64,000 nt of DNA, taken from the NCBI GenBank assembly GCA_003864495.1, contig ML133388.1:558738-622737 (forward strand), in the 5' to 3' direction. Shown here piece by piece: positions 26,101 through 39,162 of this stretch. Positions within the stretch are counted from its first letter, which is position 1. Each line of letters opens with the position of its first letter. The notes under the pieces are model-generated. The model ran no database searches. It had not been told where the DNA came from and saw nothing but the letters and a program-made list of their open reading frames with translations. The position numbers were made by a program, and so were the translations under genes. The DNA is from Nemopilema nomurai (Eukaryota; Cnidaria; Scyphozoa; Rhizostomeae; Rhizostomatidae).

Positions 26101-26279
26101 CTGACCCATCATCGCCCGTCTAGCCTACGAAGCCCCTCGAGGCGACAACTCCTCGCCACGGATTAATCTTGCCTGGCCCTCTTGTGCGATCACACGGGCA
26201 ACAAAGTGCCGTTGAAAGGCTCACTGGAAAACTGTGCTTCGCAGCCATTTGCGGCACGACTCACGGAGTGAGGAGAAAC

Positions 26280-29200
26280 ATGGCTTCTTTGGGGTTGTTC
26301 GAGGAGAACGACCAACGCTCTATGGGTATGGATTTCAACGCGAATTCGAGCGAGTCGGAGGAACCGGTGGACTCCGAGCCAGACCAGAACTCAACCGATT
26401 CGCTGGACTCTCACGGCAACACCAAAACAAACGATATGGCGACGAATGAGGGCAACAGTCCCACTTTCGTGTGTGCGGAGAAAATTTGGCAGTTCCCTGT
26501 TAACAGTGAGTTTCTTACACAGTACAATGTTTATAGCCGTATTGCAATATTTGTCATCACAGCTAGCAATCAACTGATGGCCATATTCCCGAGTTTCCAG
26601 CCGTTAAAATATCTAATGTTTATAGAGAATGCCTATTGTATCTTGATAATAAAACATAAAATATCAAATAATGGGTTAGATAGACGTGATAATATCCAAA
26701 TCGATGCTAGCTTATTTTTAGAATCACTCTATGGCCTATGGAAACCATCTTGTCTCATTGGAGCAGTTTCTCTTACGGCGAAAGTCACGGTCCCAAAAAT
26801 ATTGCAAATTCCAAGTATGCTCAGAGTTCTGACCCCGTGTTCTCGTGTTTCTCTGCAGATTGATAGGAGCCGGCTGTTCTGCGGATTGCTTTAGCTAATC
26901 TGCCTGCGATTGGCGCGTTGAAATTTAATCAATTTGAAAATTTGTTCGCATGTGCGTTTTGAGGAAGCGGGTAGGGGAAACCAACGCAATGCCCGTTGTG
27001 AGAAGGTTCCACTCAACCATTAAGGAGTTTTGCATACAAAGTTTTTGTTTCATAATGTTTACATTCCCTTACTTGTCCACCACGGCGCTGTGTATCTGTA
27101 CTAATTGAAAACAAACAACTTGCTGTTTTAAAACTACGACCATAATACTTCCGTTGCCTAGAGATGACTCGTCTAGCGCTCGAGATGTTGACCGCAATTT
27201 GCGAAAGGCACTAAACATTTTTGCGTATTGGTTACTGAGGCTAAAATGATTCGGGTCAGGATGAAAGTGCTGTGAGCTATTTGCAAGCAAGCGACTCCTT
27301 CCTCTCGCGTGATTCATGTGTCAGTGCTGTATTGCCAAGAGCTTAGGCATGGCGAAGTGTCATTTGGTGACAGCTTTTACCACAAATCGCAACGGCACAG
27401 CGAAGAACGACAATGTTTTCGTTTTGTCATAAAGGGTTTCAAAGGGGAGGGTGCTTTGAGGGCCTCTTGCCATTTGGTGCCAAGAGCACACTGGAATCGA
27501 CCAGTGGTGTTTCAAAGGGTATTTTAGTGGGGGTGAACGTGATAAATTTTCCGACAGGGTTGATTAAAGATAGTTAATCATAGCGCACAAATTTTACACC
27601 CTTGTACCGTAGTGGTTCCTTTGTGTCTAAGCTAGATATAACAAAAGTGCAAATCTAATTCTTCCCCGAAATACCGACACGCTGTTATAGTTGTTTCAAC
27701 TTTTACCGACAGGCAAACAATTACCGACGGCTTCTACAAAAAGTGTGACACCCCCCCCCCAACCCCCTACTTCGGCACGCCCCTGGAATCGACTGTTCAG
27801 GTTTTGCGTGAACTGAATATCCTAATAAAGTAATATAGATAATATTCGATCAAATTCATTTAGTTCTCGTAATATCTGCGAAGATGAAGGCCTGCATTTT
27901 CCTTTGTCCCTTCGATTGTCTAAAGTTGGGACAAAGAGCATTCAATTTAGACACGATAATGGGTGTTAAAGAATTGTCTGATGAGGTGTCTGCTTTATAT
28001 GATCAAAGCAGGCTTTTTATAGCTTGTGGTTTGCAATTACTTTTTACCTGAACGCTAGAGCAAGTAAAAGAGACTAGAATTCGCTAGTATTGCTCTTATC
28101 AAAAGCACAAACCCAGCACCCTTGAATTGAGAACTTTTGGCATGTCATCACATCTCGAAGCTCCAGAAATTGTTTGTGCATTACTCTAAACTTCTTAGCT
28201 TTTCTAACATGATTAAAAACTGCGGGCATGACCCATCTGATGGATTTCCGAGAAAAGTCTCACAAGCTCCGTGACATCTCATCATCATAAGTTTTTGTGT
28301 TCGCATGGAACAATACGTTCACGTATAATCTGGGAAGATATTTTTATTTGAAGTTGAAACGACCTACATTTAGTCATTGGAGAGTTGCGTTGGGTTGCGA
28401 AGATTCAAATGGCTAATGTTGTATCTTCTGCAGAAGGTATAAATCAGAAATTTTGATTCCTCTGTCTCAGGTACACCACACGAGGGCCAAAGTTACGCAC
28501 AATGTATTGACTATTGGGGATTTTGAAGCATGTATCTCACTTTTCTAGCTAATTAGAGTGTAAAATAATTTTTTCAAGTGAATATATAGCCATCCTCGTA
28601 TTGGAGAAAATCAGCCTCCGTTTTAGAAAACGATGAATGATAGATCATTCATATCAATGAAGGCAAAAACACGGAAAGGGGTCCCCAAAAGGAAAGGAGG
28701 GCAGCTTTCAAAGCCTCTGGCCTCAAATGAAAGTATGACGAAAATTTTAATATCAATAAGATATTTTGTCAAAGTGAAACTTTTATTAAGGCCATTAGAC
28801 ATAAATGAAATGGAATCTGGTAGTGAATTTAATTGAGAATTTGCTAAATTTGGTAATTGATTGACTCCATAGCAGACATTTGCTTCATTTTATGAAAGCT
28901 GTTTATGCCTGATGCAGCAGCCAAGTCATATATTGTTCTGGTTGAGCTTTTATCCCACGCGGTTGGGGATTCTTATGCGTAATCCAACGTGTATAGAGTA
29001 TTTGTGGCACTGGTCACTAGGCCCATACCTCTGAGTAAACATCAGGTAGCTGCGGACTGAAGGAATACCACAGTCTCAACACAGGAATGCAAATGTTTCA
29101 TGTGATCGGATTAAGAGGTTACTAGGGGTATTGGGTAAAGGGAGTAGATGGTACAAGTAAGCAGTTTCTAAGAATAAAACTCGACGAGAGTGATACAGGT

Positions 29201-32200
29201 CCGGCAAAACCGGGGGAAAGGGGATGGTGCGGTGATCATGGCCCTCACACCTTGTTGTTCGTGAAACTTCTAGAAAGAAGTTTATACGTAGAAATAAAGG
29301 AGGTCAAGAATTCTGTAATTTATTTAGGTGCTTTGTAAGAGAATCTCCAGACTGAAACTTCTGTATTTTCATATTTTGCGCCCATTCCCTCTTTCAAATA
29401 CAATTCGCCGGCCCTGTGATGTTTTCAAGTCACTTAAATGCAGTGATTTAGAAAACGTATGCCGATTTTTCTTGCCAAGATGAACCTGTATTGCCTTGAG
29501 CGAGCTAACCATGGAATAATAATTATCCAAAACGCGAGGCCAAAAAAACCTGATCGATTCGTTTGTGGTGATGGCCCAATGTCCCCAACTTATCTTTAAA
29601 AAGCCAAGGAAGATTAGATCAGGATTTACTCATACCAAGATCATTAACTGAGGTTGGTATTGGTTTTATAACTTTGACTTGTCTTCAAGGCTTGCACAAC
29701 TGTTCAGTTACGCCTACAAACAATCGCCTTGAAATTTCTTATGGTTGGCTTTCAAATTTGTGGTGGCCTATGTGGAACGGTGTAGGGAACACAAGAAATA
29801 TAGCAATCTTCTATTCTCAAAAGATGAATAACTATCTTCAAACGAAGCTTCATGCAGTGATAGCAAACTTTTTGGATAGGAATATGAGATTTCAAATGTT
29901 GGCTGGCTTGGTTTGTCGGTGTAGGCCCACTAATGCCTTATTTTTGTGTATAATGAATAGTTTGGAAAAGATTTCCTTCCTGGAGGTTTTGCCAATCGCA
30001 ACCTAATGACAGTAAATGGTGTGCGGAGTTTCATCCACTATAGTTGATAAATCACAAGATGTTACAGACGATGTTTTGTACTCCTGACTTTTGCCTGTTG
30101 GCAAACCGACCACGACCATGACCGCAAAATAAACCGTTCCTTCTCAGACTGGTACAGGTTATCCAAGCAGGGTCTAGGCCATTTTGCCGTTAGCTGAAGC
30201 ATTTATAATCAACGCAGTCTTGGTTGGGTTAAGTGCAGCCAAACGATCCAATATGGACCCAACATGAAGCTAACAATTGCCGGATTTATGTTGGGTCTCC
30301 AGTGTTGGATCGTCTTACCACTACTTTGGGTAACCCAACAAATGCTGACTTAATCTGGGGAAATGATTGTGCTTTAAGATAAATTCGGCCATTCTTTACC
30401 ATCGAACGTTTAGGCCACTTCGCCATTTAATTTCTTTAGCAGCATAAGCCAACGTGTACAATTTTCTAATTAACTTCGTTTTATTATCGAATTTCATATC
30501 AGTTTGTCGACATCATTTCTGCGTTACGAGAAGTATATTTCAAACTTACAGGCCCCCCCCCCCCCCAGACTTGTAAACTCTTTGCAAACAAGCGAGCAAC
30601 CAGACCTCACCTTGATTGTGTCATTTGTCGTTACGAAAGAGGTCTTGTGTTGACCCAGAAGCTTTTTTTGCACCTCATTGGTGTATTTGCATGGAGACAA
30701 CATTAACGCCTTTCATGAAGGAGCGGATGGGCAATCTGATATGAGATATCCTTTATCGTGCCTAGAAGATCTATTTGGTGCTGCCCTTCTCTAACCGCAT
30801 TGTTGCAATTACCGGGGCGGGGCATTATAAGTATAATCCTCTTGAGTTGTTCCACGCAAGCGATCTCCATTAGTTGCTTTGTGCAGATATCCATTTAGAG
30901 ACATTTTAGGCTTTTATTTCTAAAAGGATCCAATTTCATACTGTCTCAGTGTCAATCTTTAAATATTCGAGAATGCACTTGGGCAACGACCACTGCCTTT
31001 CTTTTACTGGGACGCAAAACACGCTGAAGTTCTTAAGGGGCACATCGAATGAATACTTTCGTTCTGGAAAATGTGTATAATTATATGTCCGAAGGGCTAC
31101 AAAAATTAAAAACAAAATTGGTTTTACCCTTGATTATAATAATTCATCCTACCTCATTGGATCTCCCAACTTGGGTGGTCAGATTCGGTCCTTGATTCCA
31201 TCCAAAATGGCGGAAAAGAGATGTTGGACTGAGTGATAAATGCCGGAGATCTCGATTTCCCATTAGTGACTGGCAGGTAGGAGAGGATTAGTGAAGGAGA
31301 GGATTAGTGAAGGACCAGATGTGGCCCGCAAGCGATGATATTTCAAAGAGTATTGATAAAAAAGGGTACTTATCTGTTGTAATGGGGTGCTGTCGAAAGC
31401 GGTTCAGTGTGGAACTGAAACTTAGGCCATATTGTAACGGAAAGTGGAAATGCAAAGTGAGCAGTGATGGTTGTGGACGGAAATCATTTAGTTAATTTGT
31501 CATACACAATCATGCTACGTGATAGTGTTTTAAAAATTTACCTTTTAAGTTTAAGGTCTAGGTATAAAATTAACATTTTCCTCGGGAGTCCGTTATTCCA
31601 CCCTAACATTTCCAGGTAAATCTTACAAAAAAATCGACTTGTATTCACCCATTCCCTCCCAGCCCCCTGTATGTTGTTATGCCACGCCCATTCCCCAGCT
31701 TGTTTTGAAGCTTGACTCTGTTACCAACATAATTTTGGGTGAAGGGATTGGCTGTCATTGTAATGTCATAGGGAGGTTGCAAAAATGAGGGCAAGCATTG
31801 TGGTGCAAAATAGATTGGTGCAAGAATTGTTTCTGGTTTTCACAGGCAGAGAGTATGAGGCCTTACGGAGTCCGAGATCTAAGGGAATTCTGTGATCATC
31901 GATTCTGTTATGGTGCAAAAATATGTGATCTAATACAAGTGTTGTTAAAAACATTTACTCCTGCTTAGTTATCTATATGAGGTTTTGTTGCGAATTATCA
32001 ATAAGAAGCCTTTATATGCCTGTGCACACTTCAAAGAGGTGTAATTTTGACATCATATTGACAAAAGACCTTCGTGTGATTTGCCAAAGCAGTTGCTTGT
32101 GACTTTGGCCTTTCGTTCTGTTTTCTTTGTTCGTGACTCGAAACCAGAAATGTACCTGCTACAAAATACGTGACCAACGCTACTACACGCTTTGTTGACA

Positions 32201-35200
32201 TTGATACCCTCATGTTTACCATTATTTATGCAAAATAACCGGAAATAACGCACTAATGTCAAGTATTCGGGGCATCCCTATAATATGATCAGTCAGTGGC
32301 GACTAAATTCAGATTAACTTTACTAAATTCAATAATGGCAAGAGGCTTGCAGACCTCTTTTGTTTATCAACGAATTAGATAACTTTTGCGAACAGGTCAG
32401 GTAAACAAACAAATATTGGGGTGCTACAACCCCATCATACGCCCCGATATCATACCCAATGTAAACAAATATGAATGATGCGCTCAAAGAAATACGAAAG
32501 AAGTTTTGCCAAAATTTCTGGCAAATGGATCCTGAAGACCACATGCTGTGTTGAGGTTACTGATGACCTTAAGGGCTTCGATAAGTAAAATATAGTATTC
32601 GATTAGCCAGGATTTCCCAACCTGAATACAAAAGTAGTGGCTTTTGGATGAAGAGATGGTGAAATACTTTTGTTTTGCCAGCGTAAGGAAATCCTAAGGG
32701 GAAAGTGGTTACTTGATTATGTAATTAAGGAGGAGAGGGAAAGATCTCAAGGCCCTAGGACAACTTAGCATTTGTCTTTCCATGAATCGCTATGAATGTT
32801 GCCAAGTTTTGGAACTCGGAGTTTCCAGATTTTACCCCACCAACCCCCCTCAAACAAACAAACAAACAAACAACAAGGATGATTGTATCAAGCAACAAGA
32901 TTAAGGAGATTGGATCAAAAATGATGCAGACATTAGCAAAAACATACCTTTAAGATTTTCTTTTGTATTATTTTGTTTTTGTTTCCCCTAATCGAAATTA
33001 CTTACAGTAAAGCCTCGCCTCGAAGTGTCGCAAAATGAAGTTACTTTTGCGTCCCATTTAGCTCTAGTTCCACAGGTTGAAATACTAAACAAGCCGATGG
33101 AGAATGATCAATGATACAAATATATCATCTCCCGTGGCACCATTCTATTTCAACCATATCAACATGGCGATTTTCGATCATAATGGCCGTCAATGATAGT
33201 CAACAATCACAACAACCTTGTTGTCCATTGCGCGAATGTTGCAAAATCGAAAGGATGGTCCTCAAGGAGACTAAAGGTCTAGGCTTTGCGTAGAGGACCA
33301 ACTTCCCTGGGGCTTTTGTGTACAAGTCCAAATGTGAAGTCCCTGGGGCGCACCTGGTGATTGCAGCAACCTTGCAATTGTCACGTTGATTATGCGGTTT
33401 GAAACCAACCTGATCAGAAACCTTGCACTTTGAGGCCAGGGACGGAATTCCAAAACACCAAGGAAGGAGGGCCAGTTCCAAAACAATAATAATCTAACGT
33501 TAAATAGGTGAAGATGGTCAATTCGCTTTGATACCGAATTCCTTATCATTCGTTTTAGTGCTCGTTTGCTAAAGTCATCAAAACTAACTTTCAGTTTCGA
33601 CTTCTTGACGTGTAAATCGTTACAGTATTTGTCTCGTAAAATATTCAAAAAGTAGAAAAAACAGATTGATTAGGCCTTATATTAACTCTCTTTTACGTTA
33701 CTAAGTATAAGATTGAAAACGAAGCTTTTAAGACTCAATCCAATTTCGAAAGATTTATGTCTCAGGGCAATATCCTAATGATCTTGAAAAGAGTAGAATT
33801 TCCAATAAACCTGCATTTGGCCAGCTACTTGTTAGCTTTGCGGATTTAGAGTGGAAATACAGCTCTAATTACACGACAAATTGACCATTGACCATAAATT
33901 TTGGATTGACGTAAGAAAGCTGAAGCGGTGTCTATTGCAAGTTTGATTTGATTTGGTCATCTCAGTGACATCGTACAGTGTCATTCCCTAAAAACGCAAA
34001 ATTAATGACGTAAAAATGAAAAACATAATCGTACTACAGTAGTGGGGGTATTCTCGTCAGAGTAATTACTGTCACAGCATAATAGATGATTCATTCTACT
34101 TTTCATTATAAAACGTATTTTAATTACTTTTTTGGCATTCAAAAGTTTGATCTTTTGCCAAATTGAGCTGCCGCTATAGCACAGAGATGATTGGGTTTAT
34201 GTTGGCATGGCAACTAATCTCAAATCTTTCATCCAAACCAGTGTATATTGATTCTGAGTTACCACATTAAAGAATTTCAGCTGGAGGTGTGGAAATCAGA
34301 CATTTAATGAACTCATTGGAATTCTTTTTCAATATTAAGTTTGATCCGCTCTACAGAGGGAATTAAGAGTTGTTTGGGAGTTGACATATCTTCTGTAAGG
34401 TAATTCTCTCCTCATTTTGTGTTTCATGTTCAAAAGCTGTCGATTTAGTTTTTGTATTTTCCACTATAGGCCTGCTCCAGATGACAAAGGCAAAGTTCAT
34501 GTCAAGCTGCATTGTTACCACAATGACCAACTTGTCAGCCTCGAACCTAAAGTCTAGAAGAAACCGAACCTCGTTTACACGGTACCAGTTGGATGAAATG
34601 GAGAAGGTTTTTTCACAAACGCATTACCCCGATGCCAATATACGCCAAGTGATGTCAGAAAAACTAGAACTTGCAGAAAGCAAAATCCAGGTAGTTACAA
34701 GCACGGGGCTTTTTTGTTGTGATGGAAAAGAATACGTGTTAAAAATAATGTGAACAAGGTGTTAGAGGGGGGCAGAGCCGAGATAGAAAACATGGGTTGT
34801 GTTCTTTTACTTTCGATCTAGTTATGATAAATGTGAAAAAGTGCTTTGCGGTACAAAACTTCACAATGGCAATAAAAAGCGTAACTAGTTTTTGCATACT
34901 AAGTACTAGTTCCGCTATTTATTGCCATTATTATAAATGCTAATGGGGATTGATAGTAACCTCAATATGTCATGTCCATGTCACCAGTCATCGCACATTT
35001 AAATGGACAATTAGGCCTAAAGCGTTGTTAATCAAAATCATTTGTATCAGCTATGGATCTGAACTCTTTTTGAAAAGGTGAAGCCTCGCATTCAAAATTT
35101 CAAAATACGAGCAACTGAAACGCTTGATGTACGGCTAGGGGTCTGTGCGATGCCAGGAGGACGTCCAAATGTTGTTAAAAAATGATTCCACGCTTATAAT

Positions 35201-37144
35201 CTAATCTTGAAACCTGCTGTTTGTTGTCAAAATCTAATTTTTTCCCTGTTGCACTTTGAATGAATGAAGCTGTTTCGACAGGTTTGGTTTCAAAATCGGA
35301 GAGCAAAGTGGCGGAAAAAAGAGAAGTATTTAGAGCCAAATTCAAGCTCTTTGTCAGGAGATTGTTATGGGTCGAACGAGATTCAGCTAATGCAGCAACA
35401 ACAACAACAGCAACCAAGTAGTCAAGATGTGTTCCCAACCATAACCGCAATTCAAGGTGCAGATGGATCTACTTTGATAGCGAACGCGTCTCCTAGCAAC
35501 GAGCAGACACCCGGCTATCCGCTGGGTCATACTTCAACGAGCCTCCCTCAAGGATACTATTTTGTGCCTTTTGCTAATGCGCCCGCGATACCCGCGCAAC
35601 AACCCGTGTATTACTCCGACGCAGGCCTTGGAATGTATACAGGCGTCGACTATACTCTAGAACAGCAACAACAACTTTCTACGGCAGGATACCCACTGTA
35701 TGTCCTACAGGATCCAGTTACTGGCCTGCAGCAAGTGTTTTACCATTACTCGGCATACAGTTACCCACATGGCACAGACGGGGCTGATACGTCAAAGGAT
35801 TCGGAGAACTGTTATGAGATACACAGGTGTACAAGGGAAGGCAATGCCAGCCAATGTTCTGGGTTGTGTGACGCTGATTTAGACAGTGATACTGACAGTA
35901 GGCATAATAGCAGTGAGGTCAGTTTGAGTTGCGACTCGGGTTGCTACGACAAAGACTCTTCCCCGGCCACAGACGAATCAACTTCGGATAGCTCTCAGAG
36001 TCTGCCCAGTGTTTTCTCCACTCCTCAATTAAGCGAATCGGAGTCCTCTCCCGTGAAATTTGCATTTGTAGATGACGATGAGGCTGTTGGTGACTCAAAG
36101 ACATTAATAACCAAAGAGGAAGCATTTCAATCGAATAAAGATGTTGTGGTTCTAGGTAGGAAACTAACTTCGGACGTTAACTCAACGAGCTTTGTCGAAG
36201 TTAAGCAGGAAAACATTGATTCAGTACCATTAGATGGCATTATTTCCGAGACCTTTTCTCGCCTTGGAAGTGAGGAAAAGGTAACGTCGACAGAAAACTG
36301 TGCCAGGGAGACTGAGTTTCACGAAGAGTGCCGTTGCAATTACGATTGCGGGACTACAGACGACAAAGATTCATTAGAAAATTACGTTGAATCCCTGCTA
36401 CACGAGGAAGGAAGCGTAATCAAACAGCTTCCAACTAGGCGATGTTGCAGGCACCTCTTACCTGCCAGGGGTAGTAGTCTAACTTCTAGGAAAGCCACTT
36501 CTGCTAGCGATCCTTCAGGCGGCCTTGCTGTTAATGGGCCTAGGTCGTTTTCTTCCGATGCGGCCGATGACGGCAAATTAACGTTTTATCAAGGCTTCAA
36601 AATCAAATCAGAGCCATTGGATAGCCCTGAAATGGTGGGAAATAGCTACCTTCTAGATGCGATTTTTAACTGCGATCAGAAAAAAGACATTGAAGAAAGA
36701 TTACGACGCTCGCAAAAGGATCTGCAACAGCTTGATTTTGACGACGAAACGCACGTTACTGGTAGAAAGGCGAAGAGAATTGTTGATATAAACACAGATA
36801 GTTTGTCAATGGAATCCTCAGTACAGATATTTGACAATCCAAGAAAAGAGGATGCAGTTGATGAAGAGGTTAAACTTAAAAAGGACGATGATACCCTATA
36901 CAGTAGCCCCGAGAAGAGGCCACGACTAAGCAGCCTCTCTTGGGAGATCTGTGTATCCAATGAGGTAAGCACAGAAAAGTCATCATTTGAAGAATACATG
37001 AAGTTAAGTGACAGCGTAGAATACCTTGGTTGCATCAAACACGAGAAAGAGAGTGACGAAAAGGGTGTTGTCTTTGCAGGCTCACTGGAACTGGAGAACA
37101 TCCACGATATTTTGAGCAACGTAAATAATTCTTTAATTGATTAA
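26280..37144 (+). CDS. PRD-class Q50 homeobox transcription factor (769 aa, 3 exons modelled)
   Basis: Modelled exons are 26280-26505, 34470-34690 and 35282-37144. Phases agree (2310 nt). The homeodomain spans about residues 104-163: RRNRTSFTRYQLDEMEKVFS, THYPDANIRQVM, then VWFQNRRAKWRKKEK, with Arg5, Gln50 and Asn51. It is a PRD-class homeodomain with the class-typical intron between positions 46 and 47. No paired domain is seen upstream and no OAR motif downstream. Exon 1 encodes an acidic Ser-rich N-terminus (MASLGLFEEN...); joining it to the homeodomain exons rests only on phase and strand, and the ~8-kb intron could hide other exons. After the homeodomain come a poly-Gln run, a Tyr/Pro/Gln-rich segment, and ~450 residues of acidic Ser-rich sequence with a KRPR basic motif and three psi-K-x-E sites. 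It should be a nuclear DNA-binding regulator recognising paired TAAT sites. I cannot assign the orthology group. Confidence 0.85.
27745..27787. repeat. Poly-C tract with transposon-end-like flank
   Basis: A run of C followed by 'cttcggcacgcccctg', the type of sequence often found at the inner end of degenerate DNA-transposon terminal repeats. No matching partner end was found, so the element's limits are unknown. It lies in the first intron of the homeobox gene. Confidence 0.3.
30223..30339. repeat. Imperfect long inverted repeat (foldback element)
   Basis: The outer ends read GTTGGGTT and AACCCAAC. Inside, ACGATCCAATATGGACCCAAC pairs with the reverse complement of a copy near 30291-30313 (GTTGGGTCTCCAGTGTTGGATCGT). 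Together they form a ~117-nt hairpin with internal bulges, lying in the first homeobox-gene intron. It is best explained as a small foldback MITE. Confidence 0.6.
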
Positions 37145-38493
37145 TCAATCCAGACCTGAAAAGACAAAGTTTTTTTTTTCAAACAATCGGGCAAGGTTGT
37201 TAAACTCTGGTTATCCTACCTAAGAACTTAAAATCTCAAGGATCATGGAGATCTAGGTGTAAGAATCGCTTTAAACGGAGATTTTCCAAATCAGTATCTA
37301 ATTAGTGCAAACGAAGAAGTCAATCGTCGGAATGTTAGTTTCAAGGCTTCATTTTCGTATCATGTACAACTTTATATGCGGAACAAAATCATCGTTTGGT
37401 GTGTTTTCAGAATGATAAAAAGGAGTTTTTAGTAGAAGCTCTTTTTAAGTCCTAATATTTCATAAAAATGGCGCCACCGGTTACATTCATCAAATACGCT
37501 TAAATCCCAGGACTAACAAGTTTATGAATAGAACTTTTATGGTATCCATGACCACAAAATGTATACATTGTTCCTTACGCTTTGATTGATGACTCTTTTT
37601 CAAGTGAAGAACCTGTGGTTAGAAATTATGCCAAATTATTTGAAGAGAAACCATGCCTTATATCAATACCTGAAAACGTCTGTTTAGACGTGTTTTTGTA
37701 TAGATGTCGCATTTCACAATGTCGATCTGACTTCCACTATTTACCTTGCAAGCGCCACGATCTGTTCAAAGACAGGTGACCTTCCACGTACTGCAAACTT
37801 TCTAGAATCTGACTTCCTTCGAAATATGTTGTTTTAATGCTCCATTTTGTTGCTTCTTTAATCCACCAGATTCGTACAACTGATCAATTTGTCAAGAATT
37901 TCTCACTTTGTCAAATTTCGCTAGTTATTCATCTAATTATTAATGGGCTCTCTTCAATTTTTAATCTAATTTTGTTTGGTGTTAACAACAGTTACTGAAT
38001 CAAGTAATTTTGACGTCTAGAATTGTAGAAACAGATAAGCGTATAAACGAAACAAATTTATTATGCATTGCATTCTATGATTTTAAAAGAGACCTTAAAT
38101 GTTTGACACGTATTTGTGTGCTCGATCTATTGTAGCCGTTCAATCAGTCTGTATTTAGTAAGCCAGACATGGGCCTAAGGGTTGAGAATTTATCCTTACT
38201 GACGTCATCTAAACTGTCTCTGCTGGTGTTGTTGTTGCTGGGGTGCCGCTGAAACTAGGTAGTTGTGTTTAATCGAGAGCATGCGAGTTAATTTGAGTAG
38301 CTAAACATGTATGCCAGACTTCTAAGAATAAAACATTAGTAGTAACCATTAGTATCTGTCCGAAAAATTGAGGATAGCATCGATTATATGTCAAACATTT
38401 TTATTTCCATCTATGTCCTTACTATGTTGAAACTGCAGGTATTAAAGTTATTTTTATGAAGATGCATTGAACTCTAGAGATAGTGTTGTTATA

Positions 38494-38499
38494 AATAAA
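38494..38499 (+). terminator. Candidate polyadenylation signal for the homeobox gene
   Basis: AATAAA followed by GT/T-rich sequence, about 1.35 kb after the homeobox gene's stop codon. Another AATAAA occurs near 38327. Which one is used cannot be decided here. Confidence 0.35.
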
Positions 38500-38759
38500 G
38501 GCTACGTTTGTTGCTTTAACAGTTTGGCTTCTGCTTGATCGCCATTGTGGTTTCTCTTCAAGTGCATGCGTTAAGATCAACAAACATCGTTAAACTTAGG
38601 AAGATACTGGCCTTTGGATCAGTTGAAAGAAGCTTGTCAACATTTTTCGAAAGAAACAATCTTGCAGCCATAAAAAGATCTTTGTTCAACCATGCTTAGA
38701 TTGTATAGAGCGTTCGGGTAATTATGACAAGCAAAACTAAGCGAGTTACATTTTGATTA

Positions 38760-39162
38760 CGCGCTTTTTTTATAAGGAACCTACCTCAAGGCCTAGTTCC
38801 AAAAGTTCCTTATTCGTAGACCTCAAATCATCAGATTTTAGTACCAAAAATTCCTTAAAAGTTCCTTAAGTTCTAACTTTCGGTGTTTTGACTACAATAA
38901 GCCTTAGCACTTAATAGGGCGAGACAGCACATGCGTAAAACAACCCAATGAAGCACTTGACACACGAAAAGCAAACAATCTATGCGAGTATTGGCTGCAA
39001 ATGAATGGAACCGGCCTTTTAGTTCTTCATGCTTGCAGTTATAAAAAATTTTCAAATCGAAAAGTTCCTTAGGGATTTCGTTTTTAGTAGAATAAGTTCC
39101 TTAAATATTTCGGCCTTCTACATGTAGGTTCCTTATAAAGCGGTTCCTTATAAAAAAGCGTG
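38760..39162. mobile_element. 403-bp non-autonomous DNA transposon (MITE) with terminal inverted repeats
   Basis: The left end CGCGCTTTTTTTATAAGGAACC (38760-38781) is repeated inverted at the right end (39142-39162) with one substitution and one T fewer. Both outer ends abut TA (38758-38759 and 39163-39164), consistent with a TA target-site duplication as made by Tc1/mariner-type elements. The interior repeats 'agttccttaa'-like words and has no transposase. A transposase elsewhere in the genome would be needed to mobilise it. Confidence 0.75.

Larger units (their letters stand above)
19060..26279. other. Gene-poor, repeat-bearing spacer
   Basis: This stretch lies between the divergently transcribed PRXL2B and homeobox genes. 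It holds the microsatellites, tRNA-like sequences and LINE remnant listed separately. A locally CpG-richer patch at about 21095-21200 with a minus-strand GTAAG donor at 21191-21195 may be the PRXL2B promoter and non-coding first exon. No further coding exon could be supported. Confidence 0.4.

Noticed and set aside
26169..26279. Upstream extension of the first homeobox-gene exon
   Set aside because: The open frame continues upstream but contains no ATG before 26280, so the start at 26280 is preferred.
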